The notes: generated by a model not told the origin, from the sequence alone. A DNA stretch of 64,000 nucleotides from Ceratopteris richardii (GCA_020310875.1 CM035441.1:90857495-90921494); one strand, 5' to 3'; counted from the stretch's first letter, positions 36,761-48,193 are shown. Numbers and translations: made by a program.

Positions 36761-39370
36761 TTAAGAGCAAATGAATCCTTTGTGCATTGTTGCCTTTGGA
36801 CAACTCGTTTCTCTACATAATAAATTCTACACCAGATTGATCGGTCCAAGTGGCAATGACTTGTTTAGCTCTCAAGACTTATTGAACTCAGCTATGTGTC
36901 ATAAGGATCAATAGACCCATCATAACAATTCTTCGTGCACTTCGCTATCTAGGATGGTTTAAGGTGACATCCTACATCTTGCATTATAACCACATGGTTT
37001 GTTAGTTGAGGATTAGCCTATTCACAAACTAGTGTTGCATGAACATACTACTCTTGTGGTGGCACTATCATTTGGAATCTATCAGGAGATACCTCTCAAA
37101 ATCTAGAGTGGACTTCCTCATCAAGATGGTCTAATGGAATGTTAAAAAGGTTTGTACATACTATAGGCCTAGGCCATGTGGTTTGCCTATTGGATCTTTT
37201 AGGTCGTAAGTTTCTACCCAAAGATAGGATTAGGTCTTGCAAAAGATTGTTTAGGTTCAATGATTTCCCAATATGAGTTGCTTACCTCGTTTCTAATTTC
37301 AAGCAACAAAGTAGGAGCATAATAATTATAATACACATATAGACTACCACTTTCTTGGCAGGTGGAGTAGCTATACTATTATTCCAATATCTCTTTTACG
37401 TACTCATCTTCATGTAGATGGTTGTCCATGAAGGTTCTGCCTTCACAAAATGGAGTATGTGCATGCCTATTACTTCCATTCCTTCTAGTGGATTGCAAAG
37501 AATCTTGGGCACGTCAGCATCACCTATGTTAGCCAAGATCACTATCTCTTCTTTTTCATTTTTGTACCAAGGTTGGAAGTCTTTAAGCCTAACTACATGT
37601 CAATTAAGTCTGTTTAGATAGATGCCTAGTTTATCGGCATTGAATTTCACAAATTCTAGAATGGTTCAATAGTTTTTGCTCAATGGTCTTGATTTGTTAG
37701 GATTCATGGGCTTGTGTGCATATATTCAGAAGTCTCCATATGATCCCAACTTAACTTAGACTCACTACTTGATGATAATTCTTGTGTGTTTCTAAAGGAT
37801 CTAAAACTACTTCCTATTGAAGGGAGATGACTTTTGATAGAATTTATTGTCCCAATGTTTTATTCAATCTCAAATGCATGTGTAGATGCCCAAAAACAAT
37901 TAAATTGAAGCTTTTGGGAAGGGTATATGCGCGTGTGCATGTCATCATTTAATAAAAAAGAACATGCAAAAATGCTCAACAAACTTTGCCAATGGAAGTG
38001 TGGTTATTTGCAATGCCGTTGGAGAAATAAAGCAACCAACAAAACAAATCAATCATTCAAATTATGCTAATGACCCGTTTCAATGATCTTTAAATAGAAT
38101 AACATCAATTCCCTTATCCTTTTCAATACCCATAAACTATTCAAATGGTGCACATGTTTCCCTTTCTTTGATTTCCCATGTAAAATAATACAATCTCCAA
38201 ATTCTTTTTAATGCTCACAAGTCTTCCAATTGGTGCATAAGTTTTTCCCTTTCAATGTTTTAAAGTGCTTTCCCAATGTTTGTGTCTTCGGTGTTGGTTT
38301 GAATTACTAAATCAATTTGTGATTGTTGATGCTTCTGATAGAAGTGCCAAAAGAAGAAAGGTGATTTGACATTTTAAGAAGAGTTTGTAAGCTTTGAAAC
38401 TCTAGATTAAGGACTTCCTAGAGCTAGGAGGTTTAGGACACATCTTTGTGTGGGAAATAAGTGAGTGTTCTTCTTCCTAGTTCGTGATAGAACTTCATTC
38501 AATCCTATCTAAAGTCAATATTTTTCACCACCCTCTTCAAATAAAACCCTAAGGGTTAATGAAATCGTGATTTAACCTTAGCATGTTGAAGTTCCTTTTG
38601 ACACCTTGCAAGATCTCTCTCCTTCATATGTTGGGTAATACCCAAACTTTGATACTTCAATCATCTTTTTGCTTAGCTAAAATCTAGTGGATCTTCCTCT
38701 TATTAGATTATTATTGATGCTACTTGGGGTTCCAGCTAGATCTTGTAGCATGCTATTTCGTATCCTTTTAATATCTCTAAGAAGTGATCCCAAATATATA
38801 GAAAGGTGACTTTTTCGTAAAAAGGGAATTGTGAGAATTTCTCTATTCCAAGCCTTATTCATTCCTCTTCTCTACTAGAGTCAAGTGGATCAATAGCTCA
38901 TTCCAATCATGATAGGGGTGCTCCCTCAAGATCTCCTTTGCAATTCTATGCTTTGTTATGACACAAAGAAACATGCATCGATTTCCCAATTCTTAGAGTT
39001 GCCTTTCTATCACAAGGCCAACCTTGCTATCGATGTTATTTTGTTTTGATGTGCGAACCCTTGTTGTACAATACATTTTCCTCTCTATGCAATAGCTCCA
39101 AAAATCACTTGTTAGACTATGCTAGTTCCACGATGGCTTCCAAGGTTGGTTCTTTGATGCTCTCTGATTACTTGAGATAAATTATATAACCTATTAACCA
39201 ATAACCTCCAAAAATTCATATTGTGTGATTCATCTGTGAGCCTTTCACAATATGACTTTGCTAGGCTATTTTGTCCTTTCTATTTGACATTTGCCCTTTC
39301 GTATGATATTCGATGCTTCAATGCTCTTGAGTCGATATTGTGTTAGAACTCCTACACTGGGAGATCTTCC
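36761..39370. other. no gene recognised
   Basis: AT-rich. Short ORFs (for example plus 37418-37621 and minus 38677-38862) have no domain I know. It may include worn LTR or gypsy sequence. Confidence 0.4.
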
Positions 39371-39519
39371 TCACACAATGAAATGTTGTGGTCGTGATTT
39401 GAAACACAAACTAGTAAACCATTCTAGAAGCAACTCTACACTAGGTTAATTTGATGTCACACAAGAAATGTTGTGGTTATGATTTGAAACTCAAGCCAAT
39501 AAACCATTTTGGAGGCAAC
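39371..39519. repeat. two-copy direct repeat, period 86 bp
   Basis: TCACACAA(T)GAAATGTTGTGG and the following 40-45 bases at 39371 recur at 39457 with about 10 differences. Confidence 0.75.
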
Positions 39520-39840
39520 AATTAAAAGCTCAATCAATGTAAGTCCAAATCAATTAAAACATGTATATATGTTGATTATGATTATGTAGGTTGTTCATGC
39601 CAGATAAAGATAAATCATCAAAAGAAAATTGATCCTCATCGAGGAGAGTTTGATGGAAGAAGTGATTTCAGTAGTATGCTATCCAATGAACTCTATCCAT
39701 GACTCTAACTTTCTATTGCATACCCATGACCCAAATATGTTTCACTTGTATGTGTTCATGACATATCATAGAAATTATATGTTGTCATCTACACTCTTCA
39801 ATTATTCTTACATGGAAGGTTAATATATTAATGGTCATGC

Positions 39841-40420
39841 GTTCATCTTTGTGTATGACCATGTGAAAATGTGTATAAATGTTTGGTACGTGTTCATATG
39901 TGTGTGCTTGTTTGAATGTGCATAAGAGCGTGTGTGAAGATGTGTGTAATGCTAAATAAATATGATTGCATGTGCATGTGCACATCTCTGCATGTATCTG
40001 CATTTTTATTATGTATGTCTTAATGTGCATAATGTATGTATGCATGCAAGCTATGTGTGTGAGCACATACCTATATGCATACATGTGTATTTGCATTGTA
40101 AAGGTGCATGCCAAATACAGATTATATGTTGCATTGTATGTGTGTTCTTATAACATACATGCATTAGAGAAAACCACATGCATCTATGTGTTGTATATAT
40201 GCTTATGAGAGTGCAAGTGAAAGTATGCTAATGTATGTGCATTTATGTGTGCATGTGAACACACTTGTTGTCATGTATGTGTGCACATATGTGTGTGTTC
40301 ATCTTATGTGTGTATGTGAGCATGTACGTTTATGTGCATTTGCACGAGAAAATGTGTGTGAATCCAAATTAATTTTATACATATATGTGCATTTACATAA
40401 TAGTAAATAGATATTGTATA
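39841..40420. repeat. low-complexity TG/CA- and ATGCAT-rich tract
   Basis: About 580 bp dense in TGTGTG, CATGTG, ATGCAT and GTATGT words, that is, mostly alternating purine-pyrimidine. Open frames on both strands here follow from this composition. Confidence 0.7.
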
Positions 40421-40531
40421 CATATAAAAATAAAAACGTGATCTAAGGAATAGAGAGGTGAGCCGCATTTTCTTTTTTTCTTTTAGTATGCATAGCAGGT
40501 GGTGGCTCCATGGGAAAAATTCTTCACGATC

Positions 40532-40703
40532 CCTTTTTTTTTTTGAGAGTACAATGAATTTGAAACACACTCACACACTCGACCTTGTAAGGTAGAGGTA
40601 CCCATCTTTGAGGAACTCAAGATATGTCCAGCCAAGACTTGAACTCAAGACTTTTGCCAAGAGACTTAGAGGCGTCAAACCACTAGGCTACATGAGCTTG
40701 GAC
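40532..40703 (-). mobile_element. tRNA-derived SINE
   Basis: Read on the minus strand, a 172-bp body starts GTCCAAGCTCATGTAGCC. It contains an A-box-like TAGCCTAGTGG (40681-40691) and a B-box-like GAGTTCAAGTC (40636-40646), spaced as in RNA polymerase III internal promoters. It ends in CTCTC followed by A(11)GG. A perfect 14-bp TSD, AATTCTTCACGATC, flanks it at 40518-40531 and 40704-40717. Head, A-tail and TSD together make this a LINE-mobilised SINE. The perfect TSD suggests a fairly recent insertion. I cannot name the family. Confidence 0.88.
40636..40691 (-). promoter_or_regulatory. internal pol III promoter boxes of the SINE
   Basis: A box at 40681-40691 and B box at 40636-40646 on the minus strand, about 34 bp apart edge to edge. 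Confidence 0.65.
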
Positions 40704-40763
40704 AATTCTTCACGATCTTTCCTTGAAGGAAGTTCAAGGAATCGGGAATTCATCACTACACAC

Positions 40764-41030
40764 ATACCTAATCATCTGCACATGCTCGAAGATGGTCATA
40801 TCACAAGATGCAACTCATACCTCATTAGTTTCACATGTTGGAAGGTGTTCATATCGCCAAATGTAGCTCATACCTCATTATCTACATATGTTGGAAGGTG
40901 TTTACATTGTAGGATGCAATTCGTACCTAATTATTTGCACATGTTGGAAGGTGTCATGTCGCATGATGTAGTTCATACCTCATTATCTGAACATGTTGGA
41001 AGGTGTTCATATTGCATGAGGTAGTTCATG
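40764..41030. repeat. minisatellite, five units of 52-54 bp
   Basis: The core CATGTTGGAAGGTGTTCAT recurs, with core starts at 40784, 40838, 40890, 40943 and 40995. Each core is linked by an (A/G)TGCA(A/G)(C/T)TCATACCTCATTA-type arm. ORF 40608-41024 is a by-product. Confidence 0.88.
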
Positions 41031-41053
41031 CAACCACTTTTGTCAAGAGGTAA

Positions 41054-41363
41054 TTCCCTCCAAACTTGTTAGATAACCAACTTGGCTCTAATACTACTTG
41101 TAGTATTTAGACAACAACGAGCAAGTAGAAGCTATGGCAAGGAGATGCGAGGAAATGCTCAGAAGGAGATAGAAGAAGAACCAAATACACGTGGATAAGA
41201 AGATAATGTGCAGCTCAATTCATCGATTGAAGGTGTACAATATACATACAAGCACATGTGCCTTTGGGCATTAAATTTGGTCAAGAGAGGATGGTGGTTG
41301 CACATGACTTGCTGACAAAAGGGCATGTGACAAGGTTGGTTATCTGACAAATTTGGAGGGCAT
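41054..41363. mobile_element. MITE-like element with 32-bp terminal inverted repeats
   Basis: 41054-41085 (TTCCCTCCAAACTTGTTAGA...) and the reverse complement of 41332-41363 (ATGCCCTCCAAATTTGTCAG...) match at about 26 of 32 positions. TAA flanks both ends (41051-41053, 41364-41366), a TSD size typical of PIF/Harbinger MITEs. The 310-bp body is non-coding. A primer-site-like motif near 41085-41098 leaves an LTR fragment as a weaker alternative. Confidence 0.5.
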
Positions 41364-41369
41364 TAAATT

Positions 41370-42879
41370 GTAACCTTAAATCTGTAGCGATATATTTTGA
41401 AGCATTTTGCTTTTTATCTATCATTTCTCATTGGTGAGCTCTCTAGAACCCATCTACACAGACTTTCAGCTACTTTTGTTTTTTACCTTTCTTTTTCAGA
41501 TGATTACATAAGTGGTAGAATATGTACTTATGTGCATTTGCAAGCGCAATTTCAAGTGCACATTCCCATGTGGAATCACATGAATTCATGTGTGCATATA
41601 TGTAAATAAATTTGCATATGTATGCATGTGTCAGATTGCAATTGTGTGTATCAACTTCTACACATGTATTGATGTAATTTAATGACAAGAGACAAAGGAA
41701 ATAGACATAAAGGAAGTCCAACTATACATAAAAAATCGTGAGAGAAAGGTGGTACACATTCATAACAAGAGTGTTTAGATTCATTTTCCATGACCTTACT
41801 GTTCTAGGTGACCATAACCTCTGAAACACATGGTAATAGAAATTTCGAGTGAACACTTTTCTATGATAATCCAAGCTTTGTTAAGGATGTGAAGAAAGAA
41901 GCAAAAGTTGGTCTTCATACAACAAATTTGGAGCTTGTCTGTTGTACAAATGAAAGTTAGCACCATATAGTTCTGTGTGCACATATAGAGAGAATAGAAT
42001 ACTACATACTTTGAATCCATTTATTTCTTTTACTTTTTACGATGCTATTCTTGAAGCTGAAGGATTCTATTTGAGAGTAAAAAGACGTGTTGTAACTAGG
42101 AAAGAGTGCAATAGTCTTTGTTGTTCATGTTCGAAACACACTGAATAATGAGAGTGTGAACTTTGCCATGGTTGAGTCCCATTTCTAAGTGAACAACTTG
42201 TCTATGATCTTCAAACTATGCAAGAGAAATCTTTGGATGGCAATATAGGAAAGAATGGAGAGATGTTGCATGATTGTCATGAATTTTAAGTATCATCATT
42301 TCTCTAAGGAATAGATGAGTCTCATCCAACATAAGATCTGTATTAAGATGTTTGGCATTCCACCAAAAATCATGAATTCTTTGGAACACACATTTCGATG
42401 AACTTTGTGGTGATGATTAAATCTCCAAATTTATGGAAATTTTGTGTAAAAATGGACCGAAGTTTTATGTCATGTTGAATTTGAAGAAGCACCTAAAGAA
42501 TATGAAATGAGTTCATTTGAGATTGCAAAATTCATTTTTGTCGAATGAATATGTATTTGTGATTAACTCAACAACATGATCGTTTTGCTTATAGTTGAAG
42601 ATCAATTTATAAAAATGATTTAAATTGTTAAATCGACTCTTTGAGATGCAAGTCATATAAAGTTGTAAGGATTGCAAAAGTATATTAGGATTGAATTAAT
42701 GAGATGCATGCCTTATATTTGAGTTTGTGTGAAGGTGTAATCCTCATAAATACCATATGCTAGTGCTTATTGCTCTCAGGTACACCTAGGAACCTTATCT
42801 ACTAAACCTACAGCATCTCTCATCTTATCTTCCTCCCTATCTTTTGTGAACACCTCGACATATGTAGTGGAGATGACAT
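41370..42879. other. no gene recognised
   Basis: AT-rich. Short ORFs (plus 41397-41609, minus 41470-41721, minus 41796-42020) lack known motifs. TG-rich words similar to 39.8-40.4 kb recur near 41520-41660. Confidence 0.4.
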
Positions 42880-43282
42880 GAAACGAGGGGTCGAGTAAGT
42901 TATTGAGCAAGCAGATTGAGGGTTGGAGTCGATGATGAAAAGACTTAGCACATTCAAAATGGATTATCTTTTAGAACAATTCATATGATTTCAGCAAGAG
43001 GATAAACGACGTTCTATTATCCACTCTCTTCATGAGCTATCAACCAGGCAATGTGGATTCTACAATGGGAAAGATGTATCCAAGTTTTGCAAAGAATAGA
43101 AACTTGAAGCAAAGTATGTAGGTGTTGGTCTCACACCTATCAAGGATTATGAGCTATGCAAGAACTTTGTCTATGTCTTAGAATTTGATTTGCATGATCA
43201 ACTCATGCAAATAAAACAAATGACATGGGCTCAATATAAACCAACTCTCCTCAAGTGGTTCATGCTAGAAGACATAGAAAAT
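42880..43282 (+). pseudogene. gypsy gag-like remnant
   Basis: A plus frame around 43050-43275 reads FYNGKDVSKFCKE, then GLTPIKDYELCKNFVYVLEF and LLKWFMLEDIEN, the layout of a plant gypsy gag capsid start. It lies directly before the family-1 LTR of copy H, which interrupts it. Broken. Confidence 0.45.
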
Positions 43283-43324
43283 TGATTGTCGTTATATTTT
43301 AGTAGTGATGTGTATGAACACATT

Positions 43325-43554
43325 TGTTGGAGTTAGACGTCTGCGGAAGCACGCGAACAGCACAAGGAAGAAGAAGAAGCTTGGAGCACAACACACAAGA
43401 CTCAATGTATTACTAGAGAATGTACAAAGATAAGTAGCCCATTAGGGCAATAGGCGTATATACAAGCCGGGGGAAAAAAACCTCCTAAAGAGGGAAAAAA
43501 GTGCCCCGGCGGTCCTAGAGTGTTCACACACATCACTACCTAAATATATCAACA
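43325..43554 (-). repeat. 3' LTR of copy B
   Basis: 230 bp, TGTTGGAGTTAGACG...TATATCAACA on the plus strand, with inverted termini TGTTG/CAACA. Nearly identical to 48194-48423. Confidence 0.96.
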
Positions 43555-43567
43555 AATCCCCCCTGGA
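43555..43567 (-). other. polypurine tract, copy B
   Basis: The minus strand reads CCAGGGGGGATT immediately before the 3' LTR. Confidence 0.75.
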
Positions 43568-43628
43568 AGTGATGCGGTGAACAAGGAGCTGGAACTCATG
43601 TATAAGGAAGTGCCGAGCTATGTGGAAA

Positions 43629-46600
43629 TCACTCCACAAAAGGAAGTAAGCCCAAAGCTTTGCGGAAAGCTTCAAACTTCTCCCTAGGCAGAGCCTTCGT
43701 GAAAAGGTCTGCAATGTTCTCCTGCGTGGGCACATATGCCAAGCTGATCTCCCCAGCAGAGAACCTCTCCCTGACATAGTGATAATGCACCTCAATGTGC
43801 TTAGTGCGAGCATGGAACACAGGGTTCCTCGCAACTGCCAATGCGCTCTGACTGTCAGTGAAGATGGTGGTGGCAGAAGACTGGCCAACACCCAAATCAG
43901 CCATAAGGCGTCTGAGCCACACACACTCAACAGTCGCTGTGAAAGCTTCCCTATACTCAGCCTCACAACTGGAAGTGGCCACAGTAGGCTGCTTCTTGCT
44001 CAACCAAGATATACATGAGCTACCAAGCATGAAGCAAAAACCACTGGTGGACACACGAGTGTCATAGCAACCAGCCCAATCTGAGTCAGAAAAAGCATGA
44101 AAATCTGGCGGTAGTGATCCCCCCTTGGGATAAAAAAACCCAAGTAGCCGAGTACCACTCAAGTAGCGAAAGATGCGCTTAACCGCTTTCCAATGCGTGA
44201 CTCCTGGGCAATGCATAAACCTGCTCATCTGTGAGACAGCAAACTGAATATCTGGCCGAGTAATGCATAAGTAAATCAAGCATCCAACGGCCTGCTGATA
44301 GAGAACAGCATCAAATGCATCTCCAGCATCATGAAGACTCAATCGTAAACCTGTCTCCATAGGAGTGGCAATAGGCTTACAGTCTTCAAGGCCAAAACGC
44401 TGCAATAATGTGTCAATATATTTCGTTTGACACAAAGCCATTCCACCATCAACTTGCATAAACTGAATGCCCAAATAGTGATGCAAATGCCCTAAATCAG
44501 ACATCTCAAATGAGGCATGCAAATCATCCTTGAAATCAGCAATATGTTTCTCAAGAGGACCAGTGAGCAGCATGTCGTCTACATAGACAACAATGATCAG
44601 AAGCACATCATTAGCACGCTTAACATATAAGGTGCTTTCAGTTGGACTGTTCTCAAAACCATGTGCAATCAGATAGGCATGTATTTTCTCATACCAAGCA
44701 CGTGGTGCTTGCTTTAAACCATATAACGCCTTCTTTAACCTACACACTTGGTTTTCATGCCCTTTCTGCACAAAGCCAAGGGGCTGAAAAACATACACTT
44801 CTTCATGCAAGTCACCATTGAGAAATGTTGTTTTAATGTCCAACTGATGTACATTCCAACCATGATGGGCTGCAAGTGCACAAATGCTCCGAACAGTAGT
44901 CATACGGCATGTAGGTGCAAAGGTCTCATCAAAATCAATGCCTCTTTCCTGCGCATAACCCTTTGCAACAAGCCTAACCTTATACCTGTCAACTGTACCA
45001 TCAGGTTTACGCTTCAGCTTGTATACCCACTTAGTGCCAATGGCCTTCTTGCCAGGGGGCAAGTCACATAAAGACCATGTACCATTCTTCATTATAGCAT
45101 CATATTCAGATTGCATAGCAGCCATCCAATTTTCTGAATTTTGTGCTTCATCAAAAGAAACAGGCTCATTCTCATCACAGAGACTAGATGCAGCCATAGC
45201 ATAGCAATCTGATGCAAAGGAGGTACTATGAGAGCCTGAACGAGTACGATATGACAAAGGTGCATCTAATTTGCTGTCACGCAAAGTCTGCACCAGCCAT
45301 TTTGGCATAGTTTTTGCCTGTTCAATATCAGCTCTCTCATCAACAAGTGCATCATGTAAATCTGCATCAGAAATGGAATGATCTGCATCATCATATGAAA
45401 CCTGCAAAGGCTGAGAAGTTGCCTCATTAGGACCAGCGCTAGCCTGTCCACCTGTAAAAAGAGGCATCAAAGTATCATACATGTCTTTGGAGCTAACAGA
45501 TGTCTCCTTAGTACATGAAAGCAATGGCTGAATAGCATCTTCCACAAAGACAACATCACGGCTAACCAGAATGCGTTTAGTCTGTGGATGATACAGACGA
45601 TAGCCTTTACTTTCAGAACTGTACCCAACAAAAATACATTTTACTGCCTTATCATCCAATTTTGTGCGATGTTGTTCAGGCACTAATGCATATGCCAAAC
45701 AACCAAAAACACGCAGATGAGCAACAGATGGCTTGCGGTCATGCCAAGCCTCATATGGAGTGATGGACTGCAACGCTTTGGTGGGACACCTGTTCAGTAC
45801 ATATGCTGCACACATGACAGCCTCAAGCCAGAAACTATGTGGTAAAGCCTGACTTTTGACCATGCACCTCGCCATCTCCATGAGTGACCTGTTCTTTTGT
45901 TCAGCAACTCCATTCTGTTGAGGTGTATACGGCACTGTACACTGGTGTTTTATCCCACGTTCAGCCAGAAATGCATTAAAATCTGAAGACATATATTCCC
46001 CCCCTCGATCAGAACGGAGGGTGCCCATTTTACATGCTGACAGATTTTCAGCCAAAACCAAAAACTGTTTGAAGCACATGAACACTTCGGACTTTGCTTT
46101 GAGTGGATATACCCATGCATGCCTGGAAAAATCATCAATGAAAGTCACGAAGTAAAGGTAATTTCCAAAAGAGGGTGTCTGCATAGGACCACAGACATCA
46201 CTATGTACAAGCTGCAATTTCTGCATAGCCCGAACTGAACCATCTTTTGGAAAGGAAGAACGCTGCATTTTGCCCAAAATACAGCCTTCACAAACATGTT
46301 TTCCAGGTGCCTCAAGTTTGGCCAAAGAGGACACCATTTCAGATTTCTGCAGGCGTAACAAACTAGCAAAATTCAGATGACCAAAGCGTGCATGCCAAAG
46401 CTTTGCATCTGACATAGCCTGAGAATCATGAACTGCACATGCCGAATCATTCACAGATCTTTCATAGTCTATGAGCTTATACAGCCCACGACATAAAATG
46501 CCAGAAGCAATAATCACATCGCCATTTGAGAGATCATGGACTGTACACCTGTCATCAATGAATTTCACAACCAAGCCAATCTTGGCTAATGCAGAAACTG

Positions 46601-47894
46601 ATAACAGGTTCTTTTTGATCCCTGGCACAAATAAAGCATCTGACAAAGTGAAAGAACTACCATCAGCAGTAGTCAGAATGATCTTACCAACTCCCATAAC
46701 AGGATAAGAGGAGTTATTGGCGCATGTGACAGTATTCCCTGTAGGGGCAGGCTCGAGTGAAGAGAAGAAACTGCGCTGCGAGGTAATATGTTTGGTCGCC
46801 CCACTGTCAAAGTACCAAACATCTGAGTCTACTGCAGACATGCACTGATCATGAGAAGATGGGTCAAAACTGCAGACAGTAGTAAACGCCCATTCTTCTT
46901 CCTGCACAAGATTTGCAGACTCTGTTTTTGGTGTAGAGGCCTCTGCAACAACCATTCCAGCCTCTTTCTTCTTTGCCTCTTTAGCAGCCAGTTTTGGACA
47001 GTTCTTTATAATATGATCATTTCCTTTACAGTACTTGCAGAACAATTTCTGCTTTTCTGATTTCTTCTCATCTTTATCCTGGTTCTTCGATTGTGCAGCA
47101 TTTGCAGATTTCTGCTTACTAGTAGAAGAGCTCCATTTTCCTTTGCCCTTCTGACTAGCCAGGAAAGCTTGATCTGCAACACGCATAATGGACCTGTTCT
47201 GCCTGGACTGATCTTCCTGCAACAAAACAGAGACTAATTCCTCAAATGACAAGGCATTCGGATTGCCTTTCATCATCAATCGAAGAGTAGAGGCAAAACT
47301 CTGATATGAATCAGGAAGGCCATTCAGAACGGTCTGCACAAGTGAGCTATCTGGTATAACCTCATCAGCAGAAATCAATTGTTCCTTCAGGTCTTTGATC
47401 TTTGTAAGAAAACTGTCCATCGAATCACCTTCATTCATGTGCTCACTCTCCAACTGTTTTCGGAGGTAAGCAACACGAGCCTCATTCCTAGCCTGGTACA
47501 AAGTGGTAAGTGTATCCCAAGCATCCTTTGCTGTTCTGCAAGAGCGAATATGAGGAATAATGGCACGTTTGACAGACAAAGCTATCAATGCATGTGCCTG
47601 GGCATCTCTGCCATCCCAACGAATCTGCTCTGCAGTAGGTGCAACAGAAACAGCAGCACGAACAGGAATCTGCGGAATATCATCTTCGACACCATCTTCA
47701 TCAGCTCCAACACCTGTATTTGCAGTACCTGTCGTTACAGGTGTAACAGGACGTCTTTCAACACCCTGCACAATGTTCCACAATCCTTTTGCAACCAATA
47801 CATGTCGCATCATATAAGCCCATAATGGGTAGTTGGTACCATCCAACTTATCCTCAACAGCCAACATACGGAATACATCACTGCTTTCAGCCAT
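43629..47894 (-). CDS. copia gag-pol polyprotein, family 1 (copy B)
   Basis: 1421 residues in a single frame, of ordinary copia length. Gag occupies about 1-300 (LDGTNYPLWAYMMRHVL at 17-33) with CCHC knuckle C286-C289-H294-C299. The aspartic protease has DSGA at 363-366. GAG-pre-integrase lies near 498-555 (HARFGH; CEGC at 535-538). Integrase D566, D629 and E665 show D-D(35)E spacing. RT spans about 915-1165, with D1019 (QLDIKTTFLNG) and YVDD at 1104-1107. RNase H spans about 1265-1415, with acidic residues near 1270-1272, E1311/E1313, D1347 and D1396. Start: the ATG at 47894 is the first in frame and follows a 300-bp leader after the primer site. The proteins act together in cytoplasmic particles that copy the element RNA and integrate the cDNA. 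Whether it is expressed cannot be told from sequence. Confidence 0.95.
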   Translation of the reverse strand: MAESSDVFRMLAVEDKLDGTNYPLWAYMMRHVLVAKGLWNIVQGVERRPVTPVTTGTANTGVGADEDGVEDDIPQIPVRAAVSVAPTAEQIRWDGRDAQAHALIALSVKRAIIPHIRSCRTAKDAWDTLTTLYQARNEARVAYLRKQLESEHMNEGDSMDSFLTKIKDLKEQLISADEVIPDSSLVQTVLNGLPDSYQSFASTLRLMMKGNPNALSFEELVSVLLQEDQSRQNRSIMRVADQAFLASQKGKGKWSSSTSKQKSANAAQSKNQDKDEKKSEKQKLFCKYCKGNDHIIKNCPKLAAKEAKKKEAGMVVAEASTPKTESANLVQEEEWAFTTVCSFDPSSHDQCMSAVDSDVWYFDSGATKHITSQRSFFSSLEPAPTGNTVTCANNSSYPVMGVGKIILTTADGSSFTLSDALFVPGIKKNLLSVSALAKIGLVVKFIDDRCTVHDLSNGDVIIASGILCRGLYKLIDYERSVNDSACAVHDSQAMSDAKLWHARFGHLNFASLLRLQKSEMVSSLAKLEAPGKHVCEGCILGKMQRSSFPKDGSVRAMQKLQLVHSDVCGPMQTPSFGNYLYFVTFIDDFSRHAWVYPLKAKSEVFMCFKQFLVLAENLSACKMGTLRSDRGGEYMSSDFNAFLAERGIKHQCTVPYTPQQNGVAEQKNRSLMEMARCMVKSQALPHSFWLEAVMCAAYVLNRCPTKALQSITPYEAWHDRKPSVAHLRVFGCLAYALVPEQHRTKLDDKAVKCIFVGYSSESKGYRLYHPQTKRILVSRDVVFVEDAIQPLLSCTKETSVSSKDMYDTLMPLFTGGQASAGPNEATSQPLQVSYDDADHSISDADLHDALVDERADIEQAKTMPKWLVQTLRDSKLDAPLSYRTRSGSHSTSFASDCYAMAASSLCDENEPVSFDEAQNSENWMAAMQSEYDAIMKNGTWSLCDLPPGKKAIGTKWVYKLKRKPDGTVDRYKVRLVAKGYAQERGIDFDETFAPTCRMTTVRSICALAAHHGWNVHQLDIKTTFLNGDLHEEVYVFQPLGFVQKGHENQVCRLKKALYGLKQAPRAWYEKIHAYLIAHGFENSPTESTLYVKRANDVLLIIVVYVDDMLLTGPLEKHIADFKDDLHASFEMSDLGHLHHYLGIQFMQVDGGMALCQTKYIDTLLQRFGLEDCKPIATPMETGLRLSLHDAGDAFDAVLYQQAVGCLIYLCITRPDIQFAVSQMSRFMHCPGVTHWKAVKRIFRYLSGTRLLGFFYPKGGSLPPDFHAFSDSDWAGCYDTRVSTSGFCFMLGSSCISWLSKKQPTVATSSCEAEYREAFTATVECVWLRRLMADLGVGQSSATTIFTDSQSALAVARNPVFHARTKHIEVHYHYVRERFSAGEISLAYVPTQENIADLFTKALPREKFEAFRKALGLLPFVE

Positions 47895-48179
47895 GGCCGG
47901 TGACTAAAATACCTTGATGCAGAAAATTGACTGTATCTCAAAAAGTTGAACAGAACTGCCCAGACGAGTTCTGCTAGACCTGTAGCAGACTTCGAGACGC
48001 TTAAACTGGCGAACAGAAACTGGTATATACCTTTGGCACAAAAGGACGAAATAGCCTGCACAAGCACTGCGATAGTGCGTTCGGAGGCCGAAACGAGCTC
48101 AGATGCTCACCAAATTTTGTGCGAATCTAAGACTGCAAACGGAGGAGTGTCGACGGCGCCCTAGAAGAAGCAACGACCT

Positions 48180-48191
48180 GCTCTGATACCA
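48180..48191 (-). other. primer-binding site, copy B
   Basis: The minus strand reads TGGTATCAGAGC two bases inside the 5' LTR, complementary to initiator tRNA-Met. Confidence 0.9.
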
Positions 48192-48193
48192 AT

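Noticed and set aside
39785-40410. Overlapping ORFs on both strands rich in Cys, His, Met, Tyr and Val
   Set aside because: Explained by TG/CA-rich low-complexity sequence; no domain and no consistent strand.
40636-40691. tRNA gene
   Set aside because: A and B boxes are present, but there is no cloverleaf or acceptor stem; it is the head of a SINE.
40764-41030. Regularly spaced repeats as a possible CRISPR array
   Set aside because: Units are imperfect and the whole unit repeats, not just a short repeat with unique spacers; the context is a plant nuclear genome.
41085-41100. Primer-site-like motif suggesting a minus-strand LTR at 41099
   Set aside because: It lies inside the inverted-repeat element, and no partner LTR or coding sequence accompanies it.
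43442-43966. 174-codon minus-strand ORF at the 3' end of copy B
   Set aside because: Shadow frame of the RNase H region and LTR of the element.
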